DNA of 64,000 bases from the NCBI GenBank assembly GCA_949318235.1, contig OX439131.1:45131226-45195225 (forward strand), read 5' to 3'. Shown in pieces: positions 54,614 to 64,000 of this stretch. Within the stretch, counting starts at the first letter, position 1, and the number at the start of each line of letters is the position of its first letter. A program made the translations under genes and the position numbers. The notes under the pieces were generated by a model. The model worked only from the letters and a program-made list of their open reading frames with translations. It ran no database searches and had not been told where the DNA came from. Source of the DNA: Ecdyonurus torrentis. Taxonomy: Eukaryota > Arthropoda > Insecta > Ephemeroptera > Heptageniidae.

Positions 54614-55583
54614 TTAAGTATAGAAATGAGGCGTATATTATGCAAAAAGAACATTCCAAGTTGATATTATGGAACTAGAGCGGAATGAATTCTTTCCTTT
54701 TTAACAATGTCATGCGCAAATGTACTGTACATTACATACATACTTTATATAATATTATAAGAGAAATGTAAGTGATCCGTATATTCAGTCAATGACAATG
54801 CCATGAAACAAAAGTGACAATCAACATTGATTGGCAACGTGACACCACGCAGAACACGTCTCTATACACGTGTTTAAAATATATTTTTTAACCTTCAATT
54901 TAAGGACGAATCTGCTATGTATAAAAATTATTTTTGATCTCTCAATAAAACAACAAAGTTACAATATATTTTTACAAAGGTATGCGTGACAAGCCTCTAG
55001 ATATTTTAATAATTTTGACTATATAAATAATTGTACCAAAATACTTTTTGACAATCAGCTTGTTGTACTAGATATAGTAAGAATTTATTGGCAGCTAACA
55101 ACAAATTTATGATAATGGAATCAGGTCTATAGTAAAAAAATTTCTGTCAGGTCATTCTATATAATAATACTGTGTTAAAATAACAATATGTAGACACTTT
55201 TTTTTTATTTTTTTGATAAACATAAATCATTCTGTGTGTGTTTTACTTTTTGGGCTTGTCCCGCTTGTCTTTTTTTGATAGAGAGCTCAAGTTTTTTAGC
55301 TTGATATATTTTAATATTACACGGAAAAAAAATATTTCTACGTGTATTTTTTTTATTATTATTTTTTTTTTTAATTTTTACTTCCTTGTGGTTGTGGTTT
55401 GACATTAAAAATCATGGCTTTATTATTATCAAATATTTTTTTGGCTGGTTACAAATGAAGTATAATCATAATGCATTTCACATTAAGAAATGCGTTGTTA
55501 TGATTAATGATCATAATAATGATTTCAAAAGTTGCGTAGTATCGCATATTATTATAATAAATGCATAAAATTTTATTGTAATT

Positions 55584-55798
55584 AACGGACAAAATTAAAA
55601 AATATATACTTAAATTCAGTAAAAATATTCTATAACAATTTAAATTATGCTATAAGAGACCTATTATACAGCGTAACAATTTTGTTGTACAGCATAATTA
55701 TGTAATTCATAAAAAGCAACATTTGTGCTATAACAATAATATAATACTCGAAGTATTAGTAAGTTACGTAATTTATTTTCTCCTTGCATATATGGCTT
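55584..55798. mobile_element. Family E MITE, copy 10
   Basis: Starts ACGGACAAAATTAAAAAATA and ends AAGTTACGTAATTTATTTTC then TCCTTGCA. The interior has AAATTATGCTATAAGAG, TTGTACAGCATAATTATG and AGCAACATTTGTGCTATAA. Confidence 0.6.
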
Positions 55799-57200
55799 AA
55801 TGAGCTTAAAATTAAAGCCACAATTATGAATTTTCACTTAATTTAAAATAAAATCTACAATTGTATATAGGACGAAATCATGTACACAGTTTAAATTTAC
55901 TTTTGCTTTTTTTCATTTTTTTTTTTTTTTTTTTTTTTAAACGTAACTTGATTCAAGTTTTAAACACACTGCATGGTCATTCTTTCACCGTATTACTAAA
56001 AAAAATTATTTTATTATATTTTTTTGTTGTAGTGATTGTATTTTAGTCTACTAGAGAGCAAAAAAAATAAATTTATATTTGAAATATCGTAAATTTAATA
56101 TTTTCCAGTGTAGTGAATGGTTAAAATATAAAATATTAAGGTGTGCTACAAAAAAAAAAACTAATAAAAACATATTATAATGTTTGCATATGATTAACAG
56201 TTACAAATTATTTCTTTTTCTTGCTCATTCGAAAAAAAAAAAATGTTGTTTGGAGACAAAATCAATTTTGTTCCACACATAACTTTAAGGTTTCGTGAGC
56301 TACTAGCTACTATACTATACACATACGCTCTCGTTTTTGTCACGCCGTTTGATGTAAAAGGAATTCCAACTATGAATATTTTCTACACGTATACAGTTCT
56401 AGAATTTTCTTATGACACAAAAGTATACCTCGTTTATTTTAATAATTTCTTAATTGAAATTAGGTATATAAAGAAAGTTGCTTATAGCTAAAAGGCATCG
56501 TATATGGAGGAGATTCTATCTATCATATTTACTTAATTTTTACGCTAATAATAAAAATTTCAACACATTTGACACCAGGTGTACTTGATATTAATTTTTT
56601 TTTTTAATTTATCTAAAAAAATATATGAGGTTAAAAACCTTTGTTTTAAGGTAAAGATAGTTAGAGAAAAAAAAATCAATAAGATTTGATAAATGATTAT
56701 ACGTATATTGAAATTTATCATTGCCACCATGAAGGTTTTGTATTTTTAATTTTTCTAACCCGGAATTCAAATAATTTTAATAACATGTTTGACTAGTAAT
56801 TTGGATAATTGCCATATTATCATTATTATTATGAAACAAAAAAAAGTTACGTTAATTTGAAGTTTTAAATGTTAATGTTTTCGTTAGCCAGACTTGCCTG
56901 TTGTGCCTATGATCTTGATAAAAAAAAATTTATTATAATTTCTCATGATATAAACTCATTTTTGTCTATACACCCTGATATGATTGTCCTATAATATTGA
57001 ACGTGTATGTATATCTCGTAACCTTTCTCAAATATTTTAGTTATGGACATTTAAGCTTATTATGCATATATGAATAATTGCGTTTTTTCCCCAACTTTCT
57101 TTGGAATTTTTACTATGGCAATCCAGTTATATCCACTTATTCTATTTTTATGCCTGACTAATTTTATTATGTATAATAAGATATTCAAATTGATTCGTAC
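55799..57200. other. Non-coding block, probably intron downstream of the 57.4-kb exon
   Basis: A+T-rich with a T run near 55917-55938. If transcription is on the minus strand, this is the start of the first intron. The 82-codon open frame at 56243-56491 has no convincing coding character. Confidence 0.5.
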
Positions 57201-57547
57201 CTTGGCCAATGATCTGGTACAAAGATGTTCCACCAAGATGGTCTCTTCTGTTTAATATGACCAGAAGGATGCGCAATAGGTTGTTGCGCATGATGTCCTG
57301 CATTCATAGATGAGATTGCAGCTGCAGCGGCAACTGCATGAGGATCTGTACCTCCAACAGCCATAACTACCCCTTTACGACGACGTCTTTCAAGTCTACT
57401 ATGCCATGATTTACGTCTTTTTTGTTGAGCTTTTGATGGAAACTCATCAGTTTCTACAACAATAGTGGGTGCTGCCCAAGCACTTTGTCTACGAGCCATA
57501 CTTGCAGCTACTGCTGCTGATAATGCAAGTTCAGGACTACTCTTCAT
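57201..57547 (-). CDS. First coding exon of an unrecognised protein (N-terminal 115 residues)
   Basis: The minus-strand ATG at 57547-57545 opens 115 codons plus 2 nt, ending CCAAG at a donor GTACGA (GT at 57200-57199). Residue landmarks: an N-terminal Ala-rich start (MKSSPELALSAAVAASMARR), an acidic VVETDEFP (about 30-37), a very basic KRRKSWHSRLERRRRKG (43-59), a short Ala run (about 71-77), a His-containing spacer (85-98) and the aromatic KRPSWWNIFVPDHW (101-114). RRQS, KRRKS and KRPS look like basophilic kinase target sites. No signal peptide or membrane segment is evident, so a cytosolic N-terminus is likely. Codon composition is far more G+C rich than the surroundings. Upstream in-frame sequence has no better ATG. 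I do not recognise the family. Confidence 0.8.
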
Positions 57548-57860
57548 TGTCACTCTATAATAATATAACTTCACACAACTTTACACATAATCACGAAAAA
57601 AAAAACACTGCGATCAAGTTAACCAGTCACTACTGATTGAAGGTGTGAACTACACTGAACTAGCTCACTACTTCCTCTCTCCGTTAACTTACTACTTCTT
57701 GTTTCTCTCTCTCTCTCTCTCTTTTTCTTTCACTCCGGAGAACCGCGTGGTTCAGAATCAAGCTTCTCGTAATCTCGCGTATAGTAGCAAACATTGGCCC
57801 CCCTCTTTCTTTCTCTTTCTCGCTCTCCTCCTTCTCTCTCCTGCTCTCTTTTAATAGGGT
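57548..57860 (-). promoter_or_regulatory. Candidate 5' UTR and promoter region of the 57.4-kb exon
   Basis: On the minus strand, upstream of the ATG, TTCAGTGTAG at about 57658-57649 and ATCAGTAGTG near 57637 resemble metazoan initiator (TCAGT) sequences. A pyrimidine/purine-rich region with (CT)n at 57703-57722 and CTTTCTC repeats lies further upstream, with moderately raised G+C. An alternative is that TATTATTATAG just before the ATG (about 57554) is a splice acceptor and the true first exon is non-coding and further upstream. No TATA box is evident at a suitable distance. Confidence 0.3.
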
Positions 57861-59145
57861 CAAACTATACATAACATACTGGATGCCCACATAATTAAAC
57901 ATGCCGAGTGTATAATATCCCACTCCTTTTTTTTATCCCTACCTTAAAGTCAATGACGTCAAAATTATTAGCCAAAAAATGCGTCTTTTTTATATATAAT
58001 TCAACTTTAGGACAACTTTTATGACCTTGAAGGTAAAAAAAATATGTCTATAGAATATGTTTTTTTTTTACTATATAAGTAAGCATACTAATTGTGGTTT
58101 ATTTATATGTATATAAAAACAGGTAGCTAAAGAAAATTATTATGATAATATTTGAATACCCTGTGGCTTATTATTACTATTATTTTTAAAAGTCTATATC
58201 GATACATAACAATTTAACGTTTATACAACTTATTTCCTATACATTTTAACTTCTATACAAGGCTTTATTTTTTTTTTTATTCATATCGATAAATTCCTTA
58301 TTTCTTATTATATATTATTGAAAACAAAAATATCTGTTGAAATTCCGATCATGTAAATATTTTACAACAAACATAACAGATATCTATAATAATAAATAAG
58401 ATAATAATATAGAGTGGAAAATTACGGTCTTACAAACGCTCTGCAGTTGAGAAAATTAAACAGGAAAAGTCGAGATTAAAAATATATAATAATAATATAC
58501 AAAATCATATACTTATAAGGTGAGCTTAAGTTTTAGTTAATCTATCGAACTTTCAGGGCAGTTTGTTAATCCGATTATGTTTGAGAGAGAGAGAGAGAGA
58601 GAGAGAATATATCGAGTCAATGTCAATATTGAGTATAAAACTTCGTAATTAATAGAGATTTAAATGCTTGCAGTTTCTTGATGGAGATAGATTGAAACGT
58701 GGGAAATATATTATATATTTATATATATATATATATATCACATCATATTATAAGAGAGTGAGAGTTAGTATAAGGCCACGACCGCCCCTCATCAAGGTCG
58801 TGTCCGCCCCATCGCGATACTTCTCGTGATGGAGTCGACCCAGTGCGTGGCTTCCAATAAGTGTGAGGTATAAATATAACCTTGTTCATGCCACGCATTC
58901 AATGTACCTTCTATTCTACCTCAGGCCAGGGAAGTACAATAACTCCGGACTCAAGACATATACTTCATACATACATACATACGTGACTCGAGGCATAATC
59001 GTCTGAGATACAAACATGATTCATCAAGATAATCATAGCTATAATATATACAAAATCATTTACCTCTCGGGAGCCGTTTGTGTTATGTACCGAGTCCAAA
59101 TTAAAAAGCTGCCTAATTATGTATTATGCTCATAAGCATATCTTA
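57861..59145. other. Upstream non-coding block with a (GA)n tract and a G+C-richer patch
   Basis: No gene is firmly seen. (GA)n lies at 58582-58606. The patch 58765-59010 is unusually G+C rich, with repeated GTGTCCGCCCC and ACGACCGCCCC words, a TATAAATATAA box and (CATA)n. Confidence 0.5.
58582..58606. repeat. (GA)n microsatellite
   Basis: About 25 bp of GA. Confidence 0.9.
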
Positions 59146-59153
59146 TATACGGC

Positions 59154-59315
59154 AGGGGTTGATCTAGATGAGGGGGTGGGGGCATGACCCCCCCCCCCCC
59201 CAAACAAAAAAGAACAAAATACATTACAGGTATTACCCCATCCCCGAGATTGGCATTGTAGTATAGGGTATCGACCCTCCAAAATTTGGGCTGAATCCCA
59301 ACACTGCGCCCCTAG
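59154..59315. mobile_element. Short hAT-like element with 8-bp target duplication
   Basis: The 162-bp segment begins AGGGGTTGATCTAGATGAGG and ends CACTGCGCCCCTAG, giving short inverted G/C termini. It is flanked on both sides by the same 8 bases TATACGGC (59146-59153 and 59316-59323). An 8-bp duplication with (C)AGGGG termini is typical of hAT elements. The interior has a poly(C) run of about 14 and no coding capacity. Confidence 0.8.
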
Positions 59316-59323
59316 TATACGGC

Positions 59324-60862
59324 AATACGGCAGTTTTTTCTTTTGGATTTTGTATACACGTATACTGTGATACAATTTTTTTTTATATTTAATGTTCTTT
59401 TACCAAGTATTTACGTGCATTAAAATCTCCATATATGAAAGTCATTTTTACATCACAATTTTACATAATTTTATTTCAAATTTCACGAAAACATTGTTTA
59501 TTTGTAGCTTTTATAATGAAAATCAAATATCACTTTTTTAGGGGATACCTTATATTTATAATTTTTATTTTCATCGTATTCATAGTTACAGAAATTTGAG
59601 CTACAAAAAATCGCAAATTACTTTGACTCAAATCAGCAAAGCATTTTATTATTCCTATTCCAATGTTAAAATTCGTTCGACGAAATAAATTAAGATTTTT
59701 ATCAGTAGAGGCCTTGCTATTTTTGGTTCACATTGCCAACCTTTTATTATTATTAAATTTTTTTTATCATTATTATTTTTTTTTTACACTTCACTACAAT
59801 TAAATCGATGTTCGAAATTTCCTATCCTTAATGTGGAACTCTATATTTTCAGCGCTTTTAGCGCCTTTTTTTATTATATAGTAAAACCCCTACGAAACTG
59901 GTCAATTTAAATGGGGTACATTTATAAAGTCCCACATTTAAATTTTAAACACCTACTTTTATACAGTCTAAGTTAAATAATAATAAGTTAATTTTTTACA
60001 GAAAAATTAAGCAATTGAGACAGATAGAAAATATTGTAGCTACAAGAAGCAGTTACATATTAATTAAAAAAAAAAATAAAAACACGCATTAACTGTTTAA
60101 TTATTCCATATATAAGAACAGATCATAAAGTATAATTTATTTTATATAAATGACAGTTTTTGCGTTACTAAATTATGTTTCGTATAATTAATCAATATAT
60201 TTAATGAGAAAATTATTTATAAAGTAAAAGTTTTGCGTGGTGTCTGTATAGAGTTAGGATTAATTAAGTAATAAGCCTCGGTCATTTATAACGCGTCTGT
60301 ATATAAAATATAAAAGTTTGTTGTATAAGTACTAAGAATAATGACATTGCATCAAGTTAAAATATGCTACTGCGTACAATTAGCATCCTTTGGTGTTATT
60401 ATTATGATTATGAAATTAAATTTTTTTTAAATATATTTTAAAGTTGTTGTTGTTGTTGTTGTTTTTATGTTTTTTTTATTTATAAAATTAAGCGTGATAT
60501 ATTCAAATGTTTGGATGTACAGTTGCAAAATAAATCATAATAAAATAATAAAACTATTCTGGTATGTATATACAAATAAAATTTATATACTGTACTAATG
60601 AATGTGTTATTAACTCGTCGCTATAATTACTTCTATATATGCATAAGACAAACATCAGCAATATTTCAGAATTAATTAATGTTGTAAATCAATGACCTAT
60701 AAATTGAAATTCTAAACTTTTACTATGCAAACTTATTTAAAATACTATTTTTTTTATGGGCGTTATCAGTAGCAAATAATAATAACAATAAAGTATGCTG
60801 TCCTAAAAATCTGTATCTACTCATCACTCATTCAACTTGATTTAATTTTAACGCTATATTGC
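59324..60862. other. Non-coding block, nothing recognised
   Basis: A+T-rich with a short (GTT)n near 60443-60461. No gene or defined element. Confidence 0.5.
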
Positions 60863-61182
60863 TATAGGGTCTATGCATTCATGTTAAAGTCGACGCCATG
60901 TTGGATAACTCAATAACATGGGTGGTATAGGAAAATAAACCATTTTGCCAATTTAAAAACACTATATGCAATATTTTTGAGAGCATTGTGGCTGTAAATA
61001 TGTTGAATTAGTATCTCACGTATGTGAGAATAATAACAATAAAAAAAATATATATTAAAAAAAAATTACGATTTCTCAAAGAAATTTGGCTTAAATGAAG
61101 TTTGTCCTATGCTGAGCAATGTTATTCACTACTCCAGTATGGCCTCCAAGCGCATTAAATATGACGTTATACGCACTCTATA
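60863..61182. mobile_element. Family C MITE, copy 3 (diverged)
   Basis: Begins TATAGGGTCTATGCATTCAT and ends GACGTTATACGCACTCTATA. It keeps CGACGCCATGTTGG, GGTATAGGAAAATAAACC, TTTGTCCTATGCTGAGCAATG and ATGGCCTCCAAGCGCATTAA in the same order as copies 1 and 2. Many substitutions indicate an older insertion. Confidence 0.7.
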
Positions 61183-61772
61183 ATATCATTTAAAAAAAAA
61201 AAAACTTATTTCAATAAACATATCAGAAATTAGGATCTCTTCTTTTCTCCCATACCGCTTGTAATTTGCTAGCGCGCACTTCTGCTAATCCCCGCACTGA
61301 ATATGTTGTATTCTTATAATTAATGAATAATGATAACAATAGTATGAAGTAAAAAAAACAAACAATGCAATCAAATTCTTAAAATAAAAGTTTCAAAAAA
61401 AAAGTTAGCACACTGCACTTTATATACAAATAATATCGATATGGAGCAAAGATTGATGATGATTCGATTGAATAAATCTGTTTGTCTATTGATTTAGAAT
61501 ATTATTATTCCGCGAGTAAATGACTTGCAAAATTGAATTCCACACAGGAGGTTTTTGATTGATGAGGCCGCTCGTTTATTCGTTCCCTCGTTGTATACGA
61601 TCTCGACTGTAAGTTATGTGTGTCACCTCGTAACGTGAAATTAGCGATGCACAAATCAATATCACCAAAGTCATTAAAGTTACAAAATGCTGTCTTTACA
61701 ATTTCACTTATAATATAAATTGTTTTATTTTAGTAGCTCAGAAATTTTTAAAAATGGGATTTTCTATGTGTA
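61183..61772. other. Non-coding spacer between two MITEs
   Basis: A+T-rich with a slightly G+C-richer stretch at 61556-61640. Nothing recognised. Confidence 0.5.
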
Positions 61773-62127
61773 TTAAAGGCATAGAAAACATGAAAACAAC
61801 ATGTTCTTTATAATCATTAAACACAAAATGGGATCTACAAAACTGATGATAATTTTTACCAGAATGTAAATGTGGCCCCACAAGAGAGCGTGAGCCGTGA
61901 AAAAACCCCTGTAAAGTATGCAATTTGCGTGAATATTTCTGTTTATGACGTCAGAAACAAGCAAAAATTAGTATGAAAATGTTGTGCGGGTTGCATAAAT
62001 TGAAATTTTCTGATCACTGCTACGACGCTACAGTTGGGTTTTGAGATAAGCTATAATTATTTATGTTAATTCAATCAAGTGTTTTGTGATGTAAATGATT
62101 ATGTTTTCATATGGTCTATGCCTTTAA
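61773..62127. mobile_element. Family A MITE, copy 5 with best-preserved ends
   Basis: 355 bp with TTAAAGGCATAGA at the left and TCTATGCCTTTAA at the right, a perfect 12- to 13-bp inverted repeat that defines the family termini. Interior motifs GACGTCAGAAACAAGC, GTGCGGGTTGCATAAATT and CTGCTACGACGCTACAGTTG are retained. The minus-strand frames here are repeat-derived. Confidence 0.9.
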
Positions 62128-62579
62128 TATTTGACCTATATATTATTTTGCCTGTATTAAGATTAAAGAAAAGTTGCGGCTGTCATGCACATGCATAATC
62201 AAACTTTTATAATGTAGGGAGACATTAATTTGTTACGACATCCAATTTGAGATTTTTTTTTCTTCTGACACTTGCCAGGTGTTCAAAATTCTAAAATCTA
62301 ACCTGACATAATTTTTTTTCTTTACACCAATTTATTTCTAAAACTTTTAATTAAATTTATTTTGTAAAACTTTCTAAAATTAACATCAACTTTGATATTT
62401 TCATTATAATCAATAATTTTATCAATATCGTAACAAAATTTCAAACTTAGGTATATATAGAGGAGTTTATTTAGTTTATCAATGAATAAATTAAATAATA
62501 TAGAAAAATGTGATTAGAACTCCATCACGTTTAAGGGTTTGTATAATATAGAAAGCCTTTGTTATTTTTTTAATTTTAA

Positions 62580-62612
<33 letters not shown>

Positions 62613-62930
62613 TTTTATTTGAGCCTGGTAATTTATGATAAAATTTTCAAAATATGTGATTATAAGATACGGGGAAAAAATAAAATTTAAATCAAATTAG
62701 GAGTAAAATTTTTAAAATACACGATTTCAAATTTTTACATTGGAGTTGTGAATTTTGCAATTGCATAAAAAAACGCCTTTACAATTCAAGTAAACTTCAT
62801 TTTCTGCCTCAAAAAATTCTCACTTAAAAATAATATATATAACATGAAAATAATTGAGCATTGTTGTATAGTAGCTAAGTAAAGGTGAGTCATTTTATCT
62901 CAACAAACAAGCGGATACACACAGAAGGCT
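62128..62930. other. Non-coding block, nothing recognised
   Basis: A+T-rich with a T run near 62580-62606. Confidence 0.5.
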
Positions 62931-62934
62931 GGCA

Positions 62935-63055
62935 GGTCAGATTTGTGCATTGATTAGCTTATATTGGTGTAAAGTGCATATATAGCAGGGCAGGGCATGG
63001 CTTGGGCTGTACCTATATGCTCCCTAGTGTAACAGTGAAGTGCATAAATCTGACC
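62935..63055. repeat. Short inverted repeat in G+C-richer DNA
   Basis: GGTCAGATTTGTGCATT at the left is the near-complement of AAGTGCATAAATCTGACC at the right, about 17 bp per arm around an ~85-bp loop with GGGCAGGGCATGGC. It could be a small MITE; no target duplication was found. Confidence 0.55.
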
Positions 63056-63500
63056 GGAGTGAAGGAATGAGGTCGAGGCGGTCACCTTCCTCTAGCCCTC
63101 CCGCCTGCCTGCCCGCCCGCCCGCTAGTATGTACCTCTGTGTCCTGCTCATTACATGTAAGTACTATGTCTGCCTGCCTACCTGGACCTAGGCGTCCTTT
63201 ACATCAAAATTTCGCATTGTGATCTCCTCTCAATGAAAACAACGTCATATGATATACGCAGATGATATTTGATATATGATATACGCAGGCATCGTGAAAA
63301 GAAGTACACTCGGAAAATAAATGTATAATCGCATTATAAAAATGCACTTCAAGAACTTGTATTTTGTTTTGATGAGGGCACCAAGTATTTTTACTTAAAC
63401 AGATGTTGGCCTTAAGAAAAAAAAAATCACTCAATAGTAGATATAATGTGCCGGTGGAGGCACTCCACCGAGGTGGAGCAGTGGGTGGAGCATATGTTAA
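63056..63500. other. G+C-rich patch then non-coding sequence
   Basis: 63056-63200 has CTGCCTGCC and CCCGCCCG runs and a donor-like ATGTAAGTA near 63154-63162. I cannot assign an exon. Confidence 0.35.
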
Positions 63501-63503
63501 TAT

Positions 63504-64000
63504 CGTACGTACACGAGTCTAAAAACAAGATGGCGGCCAATGCTGTATATAGCATACGTACACGAGGTAAACAAACAAGATGGCGGCCGATTTTAAGATC
63601 TAGCGTACGTACGCGAGCAAAAATTCAAGGTCAAGTGAATTTGCATGCTAAATTTAGTATCTAGTGTACGTACGCAAGCTAGAATTTAAGGTCACGTCGT
63701 TTTGCATGTGTTTACATGGTACGCTTAGTATCTCGTGTACGTACGCGAGCTAAAATTCAAGGTTACGTCTGATTATTCTCTAATAAGAATAAAACTATGC
63801 ACCAAGATCAAATTTTGTATGCTAAGCTGTGTATCTCTTAAACGTACGCGAGCTAAAATTCAATTTTACGTCTGATTATACTGTGATAAGTATAAAACTA
63901 TGGTACAAGGTCAAATTTGTATGCTAAGCTGCATATCTCTTGAACGAACGCGAGCTAAAATTCAATTTTACGTCTGATTATACTGTGATAAGTATAAAAC
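63504..64000. repeat. Tandem array of units with a palindromic GTACGTAC core
   Basis: Seven units begin near 63504, 63553, 63603, 63665, 63735, 63839 and 63943. Each starts with a variant of the 18-bp near-palindrome CTCGTGTACGTACGCGAG followed by (C)TAAAATTCAAGGT or a variant. The spacing grows from about 50 to 104 bp because later units gain extra sequence (ACGTCTGATTATACTGTGAT and AGTATAAAACTATG). The first two contain AAGATGGCGGCC. The last two units are nearly identical, and the array continues beyond the window. Confidence 0.8.

Noticed and set aside
57201..57574. Upstream extension of the 57.4-kb exon by nine codons
   Set aside because: The extension would start at GTG, not ATG; the first ATG at 57547 is the better start.

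Overview
The window looks like intronic or intergenic DNA of an invertebrate animal. By eye it is strongly A+T rich. It carries dozens of long poly(A)/poly(T) runs, very long (GA)n/(CT)n, (TA)n and (GT)n microsatellites, and many short DNA-transposon-derived elements (MITEs) with terminal inverted repeats. There is no bacterial-style gene density, no operon, and no rRNA, tRNA or CRISPR array that I can recognise. Nearly all open frames are low-complexity translations of microsatellites or fall inside MITEs. The sequence does not let me name a phylum: the spacious introns and MITE load fit many marine invertebrates or arthropods.

Coding content is small and lies on the minus strand. The best case is a first coding exon at 57201-57547: an ATG, about 115 codons of non-repetitive Ala-rich and Arg/Lys-rich protein, then a consensus splice donor. 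A second likely coding exon is at 32772-32911 (acceptor, 46 open codons with a charged helix, GTATGT donor). A third candidate is a 66-nt microexon at 5095-5160 between a strong acceptor and a strong donor. All three read the same way, so they may belong to one long gene with introns of about 25 kb, but adjacency is unproven and the phases of the first two do not join directly. I recognise none of the proteins.

The rest of the structure is mobile-element debris. (A) A ~350-bp MITE with termini TTAAAGGCATAGACCA, four long copies and one fragment. (B) A ~270-290-bp palindromic MITE with termini CACTCTAAAAAATGGTGCA, three copies. (C) A ~290-bp MITE with termini TATAGACC, two close copies and one diverged. 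(D) Tc1/mariner-like termini CAGCTCTGGCCAAAAGTTTG with TA target duplications: one 1.3-kb non-autonomous copy and two ~120-bp copies, one nested inside a family B copy. (E) An abundant ~200-bp family rich in GCATAAAT palindromes, about ten diverged copies including back-to-back pairs. There are also several single-copy hairpin elements and one likely hAT-type element with an 8-bp target duplication. No transposase or reverse transcriptase frame is present, so all appear non-autonomous.

Region by region: 1-6.2 kb holds homopolymers, a possible promoter near 0.8 kb and the microexon; 6.3-12 kb holds MITEs D, F, B, D and E; 12-24 kb is simple repeats with A, E and B copies; 24-36 kb holds the C pair, several foldbacks and the 32.8-kb exon; 36-44 kb is mostly microsatellites; 44.7-56 kb is a dense MITE cluster; 57-58 kb is the main exon and its upstream region; 58-64 kb holds A, C and hAT-like elements, then a tandem array of palindromic units that runs off the right edge. 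I found no convincing new biological system. The most unusual items are the right-edge array and a GCGGGTTGCAT motif shared by unrelated elements.
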